From positions 1 to 64,000 of the forward strand of contig JAIYBW010000005.1 in assembly GCA_027488375.1 (NCBI GenBank): a DNA stretch of 64,000 nt. Direction: 5' to 3'. A model generated the notes under the pieces. The model did not search any database. It saw only the letters and a list, made by a program, of their open reading frames with translations, and was not told the origin of the DNA. Positions 53,934-63,209 of the stretch are shown here, in pieces. The DNA comes from Pseudomonadota bacterium. GTDB lineage: Bacteria; Bdellovibrionota; Bacteriovoracia; Bacteriovoracales; Bacteriovoracaceae. Position 1 is the stretch's first letter. Every line of letters begins with the position of its first letter. The position numbers were made by a program, and so were the translations under genes.

Positions 53934-54686
53934 ATGAAAAAGAATCAAAAGAAAACTTACGCACTTCTTACCACCGCTCTCCTAGCGATTGTTGGAAGCT
54001 ACAATGCTATTATGATTCACTCCGATTCAAAATTAAGTCTCTCTGAATCGGCGAACATTAAAAGAATTGATGAAATTTACGGATCAGTTAAAGTTGGTAG
54101 AAAGCTTGCTGTTGCAACAGATTGGCGCAAAATTTCTAAATCTGAAGTCGCTGCTCAGGTTGCAAAAATTGAAGATAAAAATATCTCTACTTCAACGACT
54201 CAAGAAAATTCTGCTGCAGTTGAAGCAACTCTAAATATGAATCTCGTAGAAGTGATCAATCCGAAAAAATGGCAAAATGGTGTCAAAGATGCTGAGTTTA
54301 CAGGATCAATTGCCACTAACAATGGAATTATTGAATCATTAAAAGCATCACTTCCTGAAGGCTTAAGTGTTGATATCGCTTTTTCAGAAATGACGGGAAA
54401 TACATTTGAATATGATCTCAATGGAGAAGTTTTTTCGGGCCTTATGTACCAAGTCGATCAAAACTCTTACATGGTCACTTTAACTAATGGACCACTTGAA
54501 GGAACACGACTTCGTTTTGAAGGTCAGGAGTCTTCGACTTCTTCTGAAAATTTCTTAGCTGAAAATCACAGCATTGAAATCGGTGAATTTGGCTCAGAAT
54601 CTGAACCTGAAAACTCTAACCAAGCTGAATCACAAACAACTGAGACGGCGCAAACATTTGACTTCTCAACGACGCAATCTATATAG
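53934..54686 (+). CDS. Exported anchored protein, unknown
   Basis: 250 aa from the ATG at 53934 (GGGGAAATAT upstream); the preceding in-frame segment has no good start. Basic N-terminus (MKKNQKKT) with a transmembrane helix, then a Ser/Thr/Lys-rich extracytoplasmic part, a compact region around 130-215 and an acidic, Ser/Thr-rich C-terminus. No cysteines. It is 8 nt before the next secreted protein gene and co-transcribed. Unknown family. Confidence 0.72.
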   Translation: MKKNQKKTYALLTTALLAIVGSYNAIMIHSDSKLSLSESANIKRIDEIYGSVKVGRKLAVATDWRKISKSEVAAQVAKIEDKNISTSTTQENSAAVEATLNMNLVEVINPKKWQNGVKDAEFTGSIATNNGIIESLKASLPEGLSVDIAFSEMTGNTFEYDLNGEVFSGLMYQVDQNSYMVTLTNGPLEGTRLRFEGQESSTSSENFLAENHSIEIGEFGSESEPENSNQAESQTTETAQTFDFSTTQSI

Positions 54687-54694
54687 GAATTTAC

Positions 54695-55759
54695 ATGAAA
54701 AAGTTCTTACTCACATTCTTTTTATTAGTTGCTGCTCAGGGAGCTTTTTCACAGCATTATTTTAAAGTCCCAGCAAGCACCAACAGAGTTGAATTTAATT
54801 TTTGTCACGACAATCAAAATGTTATTTATGATGAATATCTAAAAGTTCTTGATTCTCAAATAGCTCGACTAACCTACGGACTAGATTTTGAGATTTCAAT
54901 TAAAAGTCCTGATTATAAGATTAGATCTTATACCAAATCACTTCTTGATCTTGTCGTAAAAAGAATCTTTGTAGATGAACTAAAAAGACAGTTTAATTTG
55001 ATCCATCTAAATAGTCGTTTTGGAGATGGAGTAAAACCAAATATTAAATTAACAAGTCCTAAAGTATTTAATCTTGATGATCTAAAAATAGATATCCACA
55101 CTTCATTTAAAAGTGTTTTAAACAACGCTATACGTGAGCATAAAAAACAAACTATTCCTCGTCACATTTTAGAAGAATTTAAAAAGGAACTCGTCCAAGA
55201 ACTCGTCACAGAATTTGCAAAATCTGCTTACAAGGCTATTGGCAGTGGTCTCGTGGCCAAAATAATTGCTGGAACTTTACTGACAGAACTCGCTAAAGGA
55301 GTGGGCAAAGCTGCTCTCATGAGTTTTGGTGCAGCCGTCATCAAAGGTGCTGTTAAAGGGACTATTCTCTCAATTTTGACAGCTCCACTTTACGGCGCAA
55401 GAAAACCACCTGAAACAATTTGGAGAAAAATTTATACCAAACATCCGGAACTTATTTTAAATCCTGAGTGGATGAAAGAAGCTGGAAGTCCAGATCATCC
55501 TTGGTGGACTCATTGTGCATCACTTCTCAGACATACTGAAAGCTTAGAGAAAACGTTAGAAAAAATTCTTACTCACGAGGAGTCCGAATTTATCAGAAAT
55601 ATGACAGAAATTAATGAAATGCGTGACCCAGAGGTTGTACGCCAAGAAGAACTTTATCGTTATCAGAATTGGGCAACTCCTAGAGATAACACTTATGTAA
55701 GACCAGTCATCATAAATGTACCTAAAACGATCAATACACCGGCCTGGGCCTTTAAATAG
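54695..55759 (+). CDS. Secreted protein with glycine-rich hydrophobic segment
   Basis: 354 aa. Signal peptide to about Ser19. Residues about 182-234 (SGLVAKIIAGTLL..., FGAAVIKGAVKGTILSILTAPLYG) are amphipathic to hydrophobic and Gly/Ala-rich, as in membrane-inserting or pore-forming segments. The rest is charged and helical. No known family. It ends at a weak hairpin with a short T-run (55746-55766). A secreted membrane-active protein is a guess from composition. Confidence 0.72.
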   Translation: MKKFLLTFFLLVAAQGAFSQHYFKVPASTNRVEFNFCHDNQNVIYDEYLKVLDSQIARLTYGLDFEISIKSPDYKIRSYTKSLLDLVVKRIFVDELKRQFNLIHLNSRFGDGVKPNIKLTSPKVFNLDDLKIDIHTSFKSVLNNAIREHKKQTIPRHILEEFKKELVQELVTEFAKSAYKAIGSGLVAKIIAGTLLTELAKGVGKAALMSFGAAVIKGAVKGTILSILTAPLYGARKPPETIWRKIYTKHPELILNPEWMKEAGSPDHPWWTHCASLLRHTESLEKTLEKILTHEESEFIRNMTEINEMRDPEVVRQEELYRYQNWATPRDNTYVRPVIINVPKTINTPAWAFK

Positions 55760-55866
55760 GCCCTTTCGCCCCCTGTCAAAACTAGCCTTTTTCAACTTAC
55801 AGTCATAGATAAATGACCCCCTCTCATGCTAAATTGAGTCACTCATTTTAACTGCAAAGGGAATCT

Positions 55867-58479
55867 ATGCGCGCGCAAGAAATTAGAAATGCTTTTTCTC
55901 AGTACTTCATCCGCCAAGGTCATGAAAAACATAAATCATCTAGTCTCGTCCCCCATAATGATCCCACGATCCTGTTTGCTAATGCGGGAATGAATCAGTT
56001 CAAAGATTTTTTTACGGGGAAAGCAACTCCCTCAAATAGAAGAGCTGTGACCATTCAAAAATGTGTACGCGCAGGTGGAAAACATAATGATTTAGAAAAT
56101 GTTGGTTTTACGGCCCGTCACCATACATTTTTTGAAATGCTAGGTAACTTTTCGTTTGGAGATTACTTTAAAAAAGATGCTATTAAATTTGCCTGGGAAC
56201 TCTTAACTGTTGATCTTAAAATTCCAAAAGAAAAACTACGTGTCACAGTCCATGAGTCAGATGATGAAGCGCTCATGATTTGGCACAAAGATATGGGTGT
56301 GCCGCTTGAGTGGATTTATAAGCTTGGAGATAAATCAAATTTCTGGGAAATGGGTGACGTTGGTCCTTGTGGCCCGTGTACGGAAATCTTTTTTGATCAT
56401 GGAGCAGAAAAATCTACGGGAACACCTGCCGGATGCCAAGAAATTGATGATGAAGGTCGTTTTGTCGAAATTTGGAACCTCGTTTTCATGCAATTTGAAA
56501 AATACTATGAAGGAAACGAAATTAAACGCAAGCCATTACCAAAACCATCGGTTGATACTGGAGCGGGCATAGAGCGTATCGCCGCTGCACTCCAGGGAAA
56601 ATACTACAACTATGATTCAGATATTTTTGAACCGATTATGAAGGCGATCGGTGGCATGTCTGGAAAAAATTATTATGCTGAAAATTCAGAATCTATAAAA
56701 TCATCATTCCGAGTGGTGGCCGATCATATCAGATCCTCTACTATGCTTATTACAGATGGAGTGATCCCTTCAAATGAGGGACGGGGTTATGTTTTACGAA
56801 GAATTATTAGAAGGGCCGTACGCCATCTGTCTCTTTTAGGTTTGAAAGATATTTCCTTTTATAAATTAGTACCGGCCGTTTTTGAATCTCTTGGTCAGGA
56901 ATATCCTGATAATGCGGCCAATGCCTCACTTGCAGAAAAGCTCTTAAAGCTTGAGGAAGACAAATTTAGAAAGACACTTGATACTGGTCTCTCCCTCATC
57001 AATGAAGAACTCACAAAAGTAAAAATGGGGACAAAGTTTTCAGGAGAAATTGCTTTCAAACTTTATGATACATTTGGATTTCCACTTGATCTGACTGAAG
57101 TTATTTTACGTGAAAAAAATCTTGAGCTTGATTCACAAGCCTTTGAAGACGCCATGAAAAGACAAAAAGAGCAGTCTAAGAAAGGCGGCAAGTTTAAAGT
57201 TCAAGAAGATAACTTGAAACTTTTTTATTCTCTTAAAGAAAATTTTGGAGAAACAAACTTTACTGGCTATTTAGAAACGTCATCAAAAGCAAAATTAATT
57301 GCAAAAGAAGAAATTGATGAAAAATTCTATCTTCTCTTCGATAAAACACCTTTTTATGGAGAAGGTGGTGGTCAGGTTGGAGATCAGGGAGAAATATTTT
57401 CAGCAGAAGGAAAACTAGCAACAATTATAGATACTCAAAAACCTGTTGATGGACTACATGTCCATCTTTCAAGTGATGCTGATGCACTTATTGTAGGCGA
57501 AACTTATACCCTCAATGTAAACAATAGAGAAAGGGAACTCACGAAGAGGAACCACTCCGCCACTCACCTTTTACAATCAGCTCTCATCAAGGTTCTTGGC
57601 AATCATGTCAAGCAGGCGGGATCATCTGTAGGGCCGGACCGTTTACGTTTTGACTTCACTCATTCAGAGGCCCTCTCGCCAGAAGAAATTGCAAATGTTG
57701 AAGAACTTGTGAATAACTCTATTTTAAAATCACTGCCTGTTTCAGCTGATATCATGACTAAAGATGAAGCAACCAAAAAAGGGGCGATGGCACTTTTTGG
57801 AGAGAAATATGGAGACAAGGTAAGAGTCTTAACTATGGGTGATTTTTCTTGTGAGCTTTGTGGGGGAACACATGTTAAAAACACTAATGAAATTGGTTTA
57901 TTCAAAATTATTGTTGAAACATCTCTTGCATCTGGTGTCCGTCGAATTGAAGCCATAACTTCAACAAATGCGACAGACTACTTACTTAATCGTTCAAAAA
58001 TTTTAACAGAAGTTGAAAAAAGCTTTTCTGTAAAAGAAGAAAAAGTCTTAATCAAAATAAATGCACTCTTCAATGATTTAAAAGATAAAAATAAGATGAT
58101 TGAAACACTTAATGATCGAGTTCAGAGTTTTGAGTCTCAAAACCTCTTTAACTCTCATCGCTCATTATCGAATGGTCTTACATTCACGTTGGCAAAGGCT
58201 CCTACCGCTGATCAAGGTAATATGAGAAAACTTGGTGATATCTTTGTGGAGAAATTTCCAAAAGGTGTCCTTTTCCTCTACGCTCTCGAGGGCGATAAAG
58301 TCTCATTTATTTTGAAAACTCAAAAAGCAAATTCAAATATTGATTGCTCAGGATTGCTCAAACAGGTCATGCCTATCGTAAATGGAAGAGGGGGCGGAAA
58401 ACCTGATAATGCCCAAGGCTCAGGAGAAGCATCAAAAACTCAAGAGCTCTTAAAAGCGATTGAAGGAGTTATGCTGTGA
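55867..58479 (+). CDS. alaS: Alanyl-tRNA synthetase
   Basis: 870 aa, standard length. Class II motifs (FEMLGNFSFGDYFKKDA; GAGIERI), editing-domain HSATHLL (HxxxH) and CGGTHV, and the C-terminal domain ending GRGGGKPDNAQGSG. Charges tRNA-Ala; the window also encodes tRNA-Ala(TGC) at its left end. The stop overlaps the next start by 4 bp (GTGA). Confidence 0.98.
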   Translation: MRAQEIRNAFSQYFIRQGHEKHKSSSLVPHNDPTILFANAGMNQFKDFFTGKATPSNRRAVTIQKCVRAGGKHNDLENVGFTARHHTFFEMLGNFSFGDYFKKDAIKFAWELLTVDLKIPKEKLRVTVHESDDEALMIWHKDMGVPLEWIYKLGDKSNFWEMGDVGPCGPCTEIFFDHGAEKSTGTPAGCQEIDDEGRFVEIWNLVFMQFEKYYEGNEIKRKPLPKPSVDTGAGIERIAAALQGKYYNYDSDIFEPIMKAIGGMSGKNYYAENSESIKSSFRVVADHIRSSTMLITDGVIPSNEGRGYVLRRIIRRAVRHLSLLGLKDISFYKLVPAVFESLGQEYPDNAANASLAEKLLKLEEDKFRKTLDTGLSLINEELTKVKMGTKFSGEIAFKLYDTFGFPLDLTEVILREKNLELDSQAFEDAMKRQKEQSKKGGKFKVQEDNLKLFYSLKENFGETNFTGYLETSSKAKLIAKEEIDEKFYLLFDKTPFYGEGGGQVGDQGEIFSAEGKLATIIDTQKPVDGLHVHLSSDADALIVGETYTLNVNNRERELTKRNHSATHLLQSALIKVLGNHVKQAGSSVGPDRLRFDFTHSEALSPEEIANVEELVNNSILKSLPVSADIMTKDEATKKGAMALFGEKYGDKVRVLTMGDFSCELCGGTHVKNTNEIGLFKIIVETSLASGVRRIEAITSTNATDYLLNRSKILTEVEKSFSVKEEKVLIKINALFNDLKDKNKMIETLNDRVQSFESQNLFNSHRSLSNGLTFTLAKAPTADQGNMRKLGDIFVEKFPKGVLFLYALEGDKVSFILKTQKANSNIDCSGLLKQVMPIVNGRGGGKPDNAQGSGEASKTQELLKAIEGVML

Positions 58480-60197
58480 AAGGGATCATTTTTTTAATCA
58501 CAATATTTTTTGTCCTTAGTTGTACAAAAAACCAACAAAAAAATGATGTGATTGAGATTTCTCTTACAGGTGAGATTTCATCTATTGATCCAGCGGCTTG
58601 CTATGATACCGTTTGTTATGTTCCTGTGACTCAAGTTTATGAATCACTTTATGAATTTAACTACCTCAAGCGTCCCTATAGCTTGCGCCCCCTTCTCGCC
58701 ATTGGGATGCCTGAAATATCAAAAGATCGTTTAACCTACACTTTTAAATTAAAGAAAGGGATTAAGTATCACGATTCCCCTTTGATACCAAAAGGTAGAG
58801 AAGTTAAGGCGATTGATATCATCAATCAAATTAAAAGGATTTCATTTCTAGGGACAACGACATCAAAAGGTTTTTGGCTTTTTGATGGAAAAATTAAAGG
58901 TTTGAATGAATGGCGAAATAAAGTTCAAACTGATCTCAATCTTTTTTTCTCTGAAGGAATTGATGGACTTTCATCAATTGATGATCAAACACTTGTGATT
59001 AAATTGAACTCTGCTTATCCACAACTTCTTTACGCCTTGTCGATGAGTTTTACATCACCTATTCCAGAAGAGGCCATTAAAGCTACTAAAAATGATTTTA
59101 CTCGTGAAGCCGTTGGTACTGGCGCTTACTATATAACGTCCTACAATCCATCCCAAGGTGTTGAGCTTAAGAAAAACGATCAGTATGCGACGAGTACTTA
59201 CCCAACAGAGGGTGATCACTGGGCACGAGAAAATGGCTTACTTAAAGATGCAGGGGCGAAACTCCCTTTCATGAATAAGGTGAAATTAACTGTCATAAAA
59301 GAAGCCCAAACTGATTGGCTAAATTTCATGAAGAAAAAGATTGATCTTATTAATTTAACAAAAGATCACTATCATGTGGCCCTGACTCAAGATGGTAAAC
59401 TCAAGCCTGAAATTATTAAGGATGGAATTCAACTTCAGACTTCACCAACTTTGATTTACTGGTGGATTCAATTTAATTTAAAAGATCCTGTCGTTGGAAA
59501 AAATCTCAATTTGAGAAAAGCCATCGCTCATGCTGTTAATTATGACAAATATATTGAGCTCTTTACTTATAATGTAGCCCAAAAAGCGAATTCAATATTC
59601 CCACCAGGGATTCCAGGCTATAGCCCTTCTCAAGAGCTTCCTTATAAATATGATGTCAATGCAGCCAAAGAATTCCTTAAAAAGGCAGGCTACCCAGATG
59701 GCAAAGGTCTCCCAACTTTAAAGTTTGATATAAGAGGCTCTGATACGAGACGTCGTCAAATGGGTGAATTTGTCCAACAGGAACTTCGACAAATTGGGAT
59801 TAATGTTGAAATCATTATTAATACTTTCCCTGGATTTTTAGATAAGGCCCGCAAAGGCGAACTCCAATTTTGGCAGGGCGGCTGGGTTATGGATTATCCT
59901 GACTCTGAGAACGTGCTTCAACTTCTATCGACTCAAAACCTACCTCCAGGTTCTAATTACTCTAACTACAGTAATCCAGAATTTGATCGACTCTTTAAAG
60001 AGGCCCGAGAGATTGAAGATGGAAAAAGAAAATTTGAACTTATGAAAAAAATGGAAGATATGGTGAATGCTGAATTGCCTTGGGCCATGCAGTATTACTC
60101 TAGAAACTATATTCTCTCTCATAAGTATCTTAAGAACTTTATGTACTCGGATATCATCTATAATCATATTAAATACCTGAAAATTAGTCATCAATAA
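58476..60197 (+). CDS. Oligopeptide/dipeptide-binding lipoprotein (OppA/DppA-like)
   Basis: 573 aa, GTG start. Lipoprotein signal with lipobox LSC (Cys16), then an SBP_bac_5 solute-binding fold: YTFKLKKGIKYHD, AVGTGAYYI, NLRKAIAHAVNYDKYI, GGWVMDYPDSEN. It lies directly after alaS with a 4-bp overlap but has no permease or ATPase genes nearby. Binds peptides for an ABC importer whose other parts must be elsewhere. Confidence 0.92.
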   Translation: MKGIIFLITIFFVLSCTKNQQKNDVIEISLTGEISSIDPAACYDTVCYVPVTQVYESLYEFNYLKRPYSLRPLLAIGMPEISKDRLTYTFKLKKGIKYHDSPLIPKGREVKAIDIINQIKRISFLGTTTSKGFWLFDGKIKGLNEWRNKVQTDLNLFFSEGIDGLSSIDDQTLVIKLNSAYPQLLYALSMSFTSPIPEEAIKATKNDFTREAVGTGAYYITSYNPSQGVELKKNDQYATSTYPTEGDHWARENGLLKDAGAKLPFMNKVKLTVIKEAQTDWLNFMKKKIDLINLTKDHYHVALTQDGKLKPEIIKDGIQLQTSPTLIYWWIQFNLKDPVVGKNLNLRKAIAHAVNYDKYIELFTYNVAQKANSIFPPGIPGYSPSQELPYKYDVNAAKEFLKKAGYPDGKGLPTLKFDIRGSDTRRRQMGEFVQQELRQIGINVEIIINTFPGFLDKARKGELQFWQGGWVMDYPDSENVLQLLSTQNLPPGSNYSNYSNPEFDRLFKEAREIEDGKRKFELMKKMEDMVNAELPWAMQYYSRNYILSHKYLKNFMYSDIIYNHIKYLKISHQ

Positions 60198-60206
60198 GCC
60201 TTTAAC

Positions 60207-60234
60207 GGACTCTGTTTATCAACTAACAGAGTCC
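60207..60234 (+). terminator. Hairpin after the binding-protein gene
   Basis: GGACTCTGTT/AACAGAGTCC 10-bp stem with an 8-nt loop but no T-run, so termination may be Rho-assisted or the hairpin may stabilise the 3' end. Confidence 0.5.
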
Positions 60235-60294
60235 CCTCAACTTCCCATTTGATTCACCGATAAGACGGCAAGACCTTCCCCCTGCGAGGCCCTC

Positions 60295-60681
60295 ATGAAA
60301 GTCTTAATCCTGCTGTCTCTTTTCATTTATTCCCAAACTTTATGGGCAAGATCCTATGTTATTTTTTCTTTGGCCCAAGATCTCTCCATGGGTAAAGAAG
60401 GCGAACTCATGAGAAAAAATTATTATGTGAATATGGGGAGTGGCCAAGGAGTGAAGAAGGATAGCGTTCTGGATGTTCATCGTATCATCTCTGTCCAAAA
60501 TCCATACGACAATAAGAAGCGAGTGAACTACAAAGTAAAAATTGGCGAATTAAAAATTCTCCACTCTTCAGATGAAGCTTCCATTGCTATGGTCAATGAA
60601 TATGAAAAGGAAGACGAAACTCCGATCTTTGAATTACCTCAATTCATGGTTGGAGATCATGTATCCATCAATGTTGATTAA
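60295..60681 (+). CDS. Secreted FlgT-C-like protein
   Basis: 128 aa. Signal peptide to about Ala18. The mature part resembles the C-terminal domain of the flagellar H-ring protein FlgT: NYYVNMGSGQGVKKDSVLDVHR, YKVKIGELKILHSSDEASIAMV, and PQFMVGDHVSIN. No other FlgT domain is attached. It may act at the flagellar base or in another OM assembly. It overlaps the convergent minus gene by 4 bp. Confidence 0.65.
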   Translation: MKVLILLSLFIYSQTLWARSYVIFSLAQDLSMGKEGELMRKNYYVNMGSGQGVKKDSVLDVHRIISVQNPYDNKKRVNYKVKIGELKILHSSDEASIAMVNEYEKEDETPIFELPQFMVGDHVSINVD

Positions 60682-60938
60682 GATTGATCTCGACAATCTT
60701 CTAAATTTTTAATTTTGATGATTTGACCTTTCAGTGTTCCATCACAAAGTGAAATAATTGAAACATAAATGAGATATTCTTCATTTTTGCAAATCTGAAA
60801 ATTATTTTCTGATCTTAACATGATTTTACTCAACCTTTCTCCTGCGCAAACGCCCTTAAAATGAAATTCATACCATCTTTCATCAGTTGTAAGCTTGATT
60901 ACACGAGTACATTTTGAAATGATAATTACTGTTTTCAT
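60678..60938 (-). CDS. Small hypothetical protein
   Basis: 86 aa, cytoplasmic, beta-rich by eye, with Cys at ECRDQS-like C-terminal (EDCRDQS), KGVCAG and QICKNEE. No good ribosome-binding site precedes the ATG and no family is recognised. It is convergent with the FlgT-C-like gene. Probably real but uncertain. Confidence 0.45.
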   Translation of the reverse strand: MKTVIIISKCTRVIKLTTDERWYEFHFKGVCAGERLSKIMLRSENNFQICKNEEYLIYVSIISLCDGTLKGQIIKIKNLEDCRDQS

Positions 60939-61058
60939 ATCTGCCGATAAAGCAATATCGAGGACAAAATTGATTTTTATAACTTATGATAGAATCTGAT
61001 TTGTTTTTGCAAAACGTTGTGTTTTTTCCCGTTACTGTTGAAGAGAAGGATATGTTTT

Positions 61059-62876
61059 ATGATTAATGGTGCCAGAACAATTGGAAGAATTTTCAAATTC
61101 AGAAGTGAAAGATCTCCTGATAGGAAAGCGATTGGCTGGATCGAAAATGGAGAAATAAAAAGCTTCACTTTCAAAGAATATAGAAAACAAGTTGAAATTC
61201 TTGCTTCCGCTCTTCATAAAATCGGCCTCACGGTTGGAGACAAGCTGGCCATCCTCGCTCAAACTTCAAAAGAATGGCATCTCTTAGATATGGCCGGTCT
61301 TTGTTCAAGAATCTGTATTGTTCCTATTTATCCAAGCTACTTAGGCCATGAGATCGACTTTATTTTTTGTCACTCCGATAGTGGTATTATCGTTGTTGAA
61401 AATGACAAACAAATTGAAAAAATACTGCCTCATATTGGAAATTGGAAAAACTTAAAGGCGATAATTTCTATTCAGGAACTCTCTGAGGAGAATGTTAAAA
61501 AGTTTAGAAATACCTATGCTTATTTTAATTATAAAGATCTCATTCGAATTGGTACTGAGGAATTAAAAACACATCCTGATATCTTAGATAATCACATTCA
61601 GAACCAGCTTCCAGAAGAAATGGCTTCTATTATTTATACTTCTGGAACAACTGGTAACCCAAAAGGAGCAGTTATTACTCACCATGCTTTTGCGAGCATG
61701 TTGATGAACATTGAAAAAAGTGTTCAGGGTGGTTTCACTCACCTTGATAGATCACTTGTCTTTTTACCCCTTTCACATGTTATGGGTCGATGTGATTCTC
61801 TGCTCCCATTGGTTTTCAGCTGGCAAGCCGTTTACGCTGAATCAATGGAAAAGTTGATGGAAAATATCCAAGTTGTTCAACCAACTGTGATGTTAGCGGT
61901 TCCTCGAATTTTTGAAAAAATATATGAAAAAACGTTATCTAAAGTTGAAGAAAGTAACATGGTCGAACGTCATACTTTTAAGTGGGCGCTCCATGTGGCC
62001 AAGAACTATTTTCATAAAATTGATCAGGATCTCTCTCCATCAGCTTCAGAATTAATTGAATTCAAACTAGCGCAGAAATTAGTTCTCAAAAAAATTTACA
62101 ACCACCTGGGTGGGAAAATTCGTTACTTTATTTCAGGTGGCGCTCCTCTTTCTGTCGATATTATCCAGTTCTTACGATACGCAAATTTAACTGTTCTTGA
62201 AGGTTATGGTCTAACTGAGACCATAGCTCCTTGTTGCTTAAATCCTATGGCAAAACAATTACCTGGTTCCGTTGGGAGACCTCTTGGTGATGTTCAATTT
62301 TCATTTGCAGAAGATGGAGAAATTTTAATCAAGTCCCAGGCCCTTTTTAAAGAATATTACAAGAATCCTGAAGCCACTCACGAGGCCCTCAAGGATGGCT
62401 GGTTTCATACAGGTGATATTGGTGAATTTAGTGCAGAAGGTTACTTAAAGATAACAGACCGTAAAAAAGACCTTATTAAGACTAGTGGTGGGAAGTATAT
62501 TGCCCCTCAAAAAATTGAAAACATGGCCAAAACTCATGCCTATATTGCCCATATTGTTCTCATTGGAGATAAACGAAAGTTCCTCACGGCCTTAGTGGGA
62601 ATTGAAAAGGAAGCCTTTTTACCGCTTTTGGACGAGTTCGGGCTGACAACAGATTGCTCAATGGCCGAACTTGCCAAGCATGAATCCGTTCAAAAATTAA
62701 TATCTGAGGAAATCGACAAGATTAATCAGGGACTTGCCCAATTTGAAAGTATTAAAAAGTTTAAAATCGTCCCTGAAGAATTCAGTTTAGAGAATTTTTT
62801 AACTCCATCACTTAAAGTGAAGAGAAAACTCGTTGCAGAACGTTATGCAGACCTCATTGAAGCGATGTATCAATAG
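61059..62876 (+). CDS. Long-chain acyl-CoA synthetase (FadD-like)
   Basis: 605 aa from the ATG at 61059 (AAGGA, 8 nt upstream); a TTG upstream would add 14 residues. AMP-binding motifs: IIYTSGTTGNPKGAVITH (P-loop), GYGLTET, DGWFHTGDIGE, and DRKKDLIKTSGGKYIAP (A10 Lys region). Activates fatty acids with ATP and CoA. No fad partner is adjacent. Confidence 0.93.
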   Translation: MINGARTIGRIFKFRSERSPDRKAIGWIENGEIKSFTFKEYRKQVEILASALHKIGLTVGDKLAILAQTSKEWHLLDMAGLCSRICIVPIYPSYLGHEIDFIFCHSDSGIIVVENDKQIEKILPHIGNWKNLKAIISIQELSEENVKKFRNTYAYFNYKDLIRIGTEELKTHPDILDNHIQNQLPEEMASIIYTSGTTGNPKGAVITHHAFASMLMNIEKSVQGGFTHLDRSLVFLPLSHVMGRCDSLLPLVFSWQAVYAESMEKLMENIQVVQPTVMLAVPRIFEKIYEKTLSKVEESNMVERHTFKWALHVAKNYFHKIDQDLSPSASELIEFKLAQKLVLKKIYNHLGGKIRYFISGGAPLSVDIIQFLRYANLTVLEGYGLTETIAPCCLNPMAKQLPGSVGRPLGDVQFSFAEDGEILIKSQALFKEYYKNPEATHEALKDGWFHTGDIGEFSAEGYLKITDRKKDLIKTSGGKYIAPQKIENMAKTHAYIAHIVLIGDKRKFLTALVGIEKEAFLPLLDEFGLTTDCSMAELAKHESVQKLISEEIDKINQGLAQFESIKKFKIVPEEFSLENFLTPSLKVKRKLVAERYADLIEAMYQ

Positions 62877-62945
62877 TCTTTCTTTGACAAAAAGAGGGAT
62901 CTCTTTTACAAATGGAGATTCTATTTATCCCCTTAAGAGGTAGCT

Positions 62946-63158
62946 ATGGCCCGAGTCACAGTTGAAGATTGTTTAGAACATGTAGAAAACAGATATGAGT
63001 TAGTTCATTTAACAGCGAAACGTGTGAAACAACTTCGTGAAGGTGATGATTCAACTGTTAAAAGTAAAAATAAAGAAGTTGTTACTGCTTTAAGAGAAAT
63101 TGCTGCTGGAAATGTTAAGCACACTCTTAAAAGCGAATACGATTCAGACGAATTTTAA
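62946..63158 (+). CDS. rpoZ: RNA polymerase omega subunit
   Basis: 70 aa, near usual length. MARVTVEDCLEHVENRYELVHLTAKRVKQL is the family N-terminus, with KEVVTALREIAAG. AAGAGGTAGC precedes the ATG. Stabilises core polymerase; a terminator follows. Confidence 0.95.
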   Translation: MARVTVEDCLEHVENRYELVHLTAKRVKQLREGDDSTVKSKNKEVVTALREIAAGNVKHTLKSEYDSDEF

Positions 63159-63180
63159 TTTAATTAAATTCTTTATCAAA

Positions 63181-63209
63181 AAAAAGGGAGCTTTAAGCTC
63201 CCTTTTTTT
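63181..63209 (+). terminator. Bidirectional terminator between rpoZ and lon-2
   Basis: GGGAGCT-TTA-AGCTCCC stem (63186-63202) with A-run on one side and T-run on the other, so it serves both strands. Confidence 0.95.
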
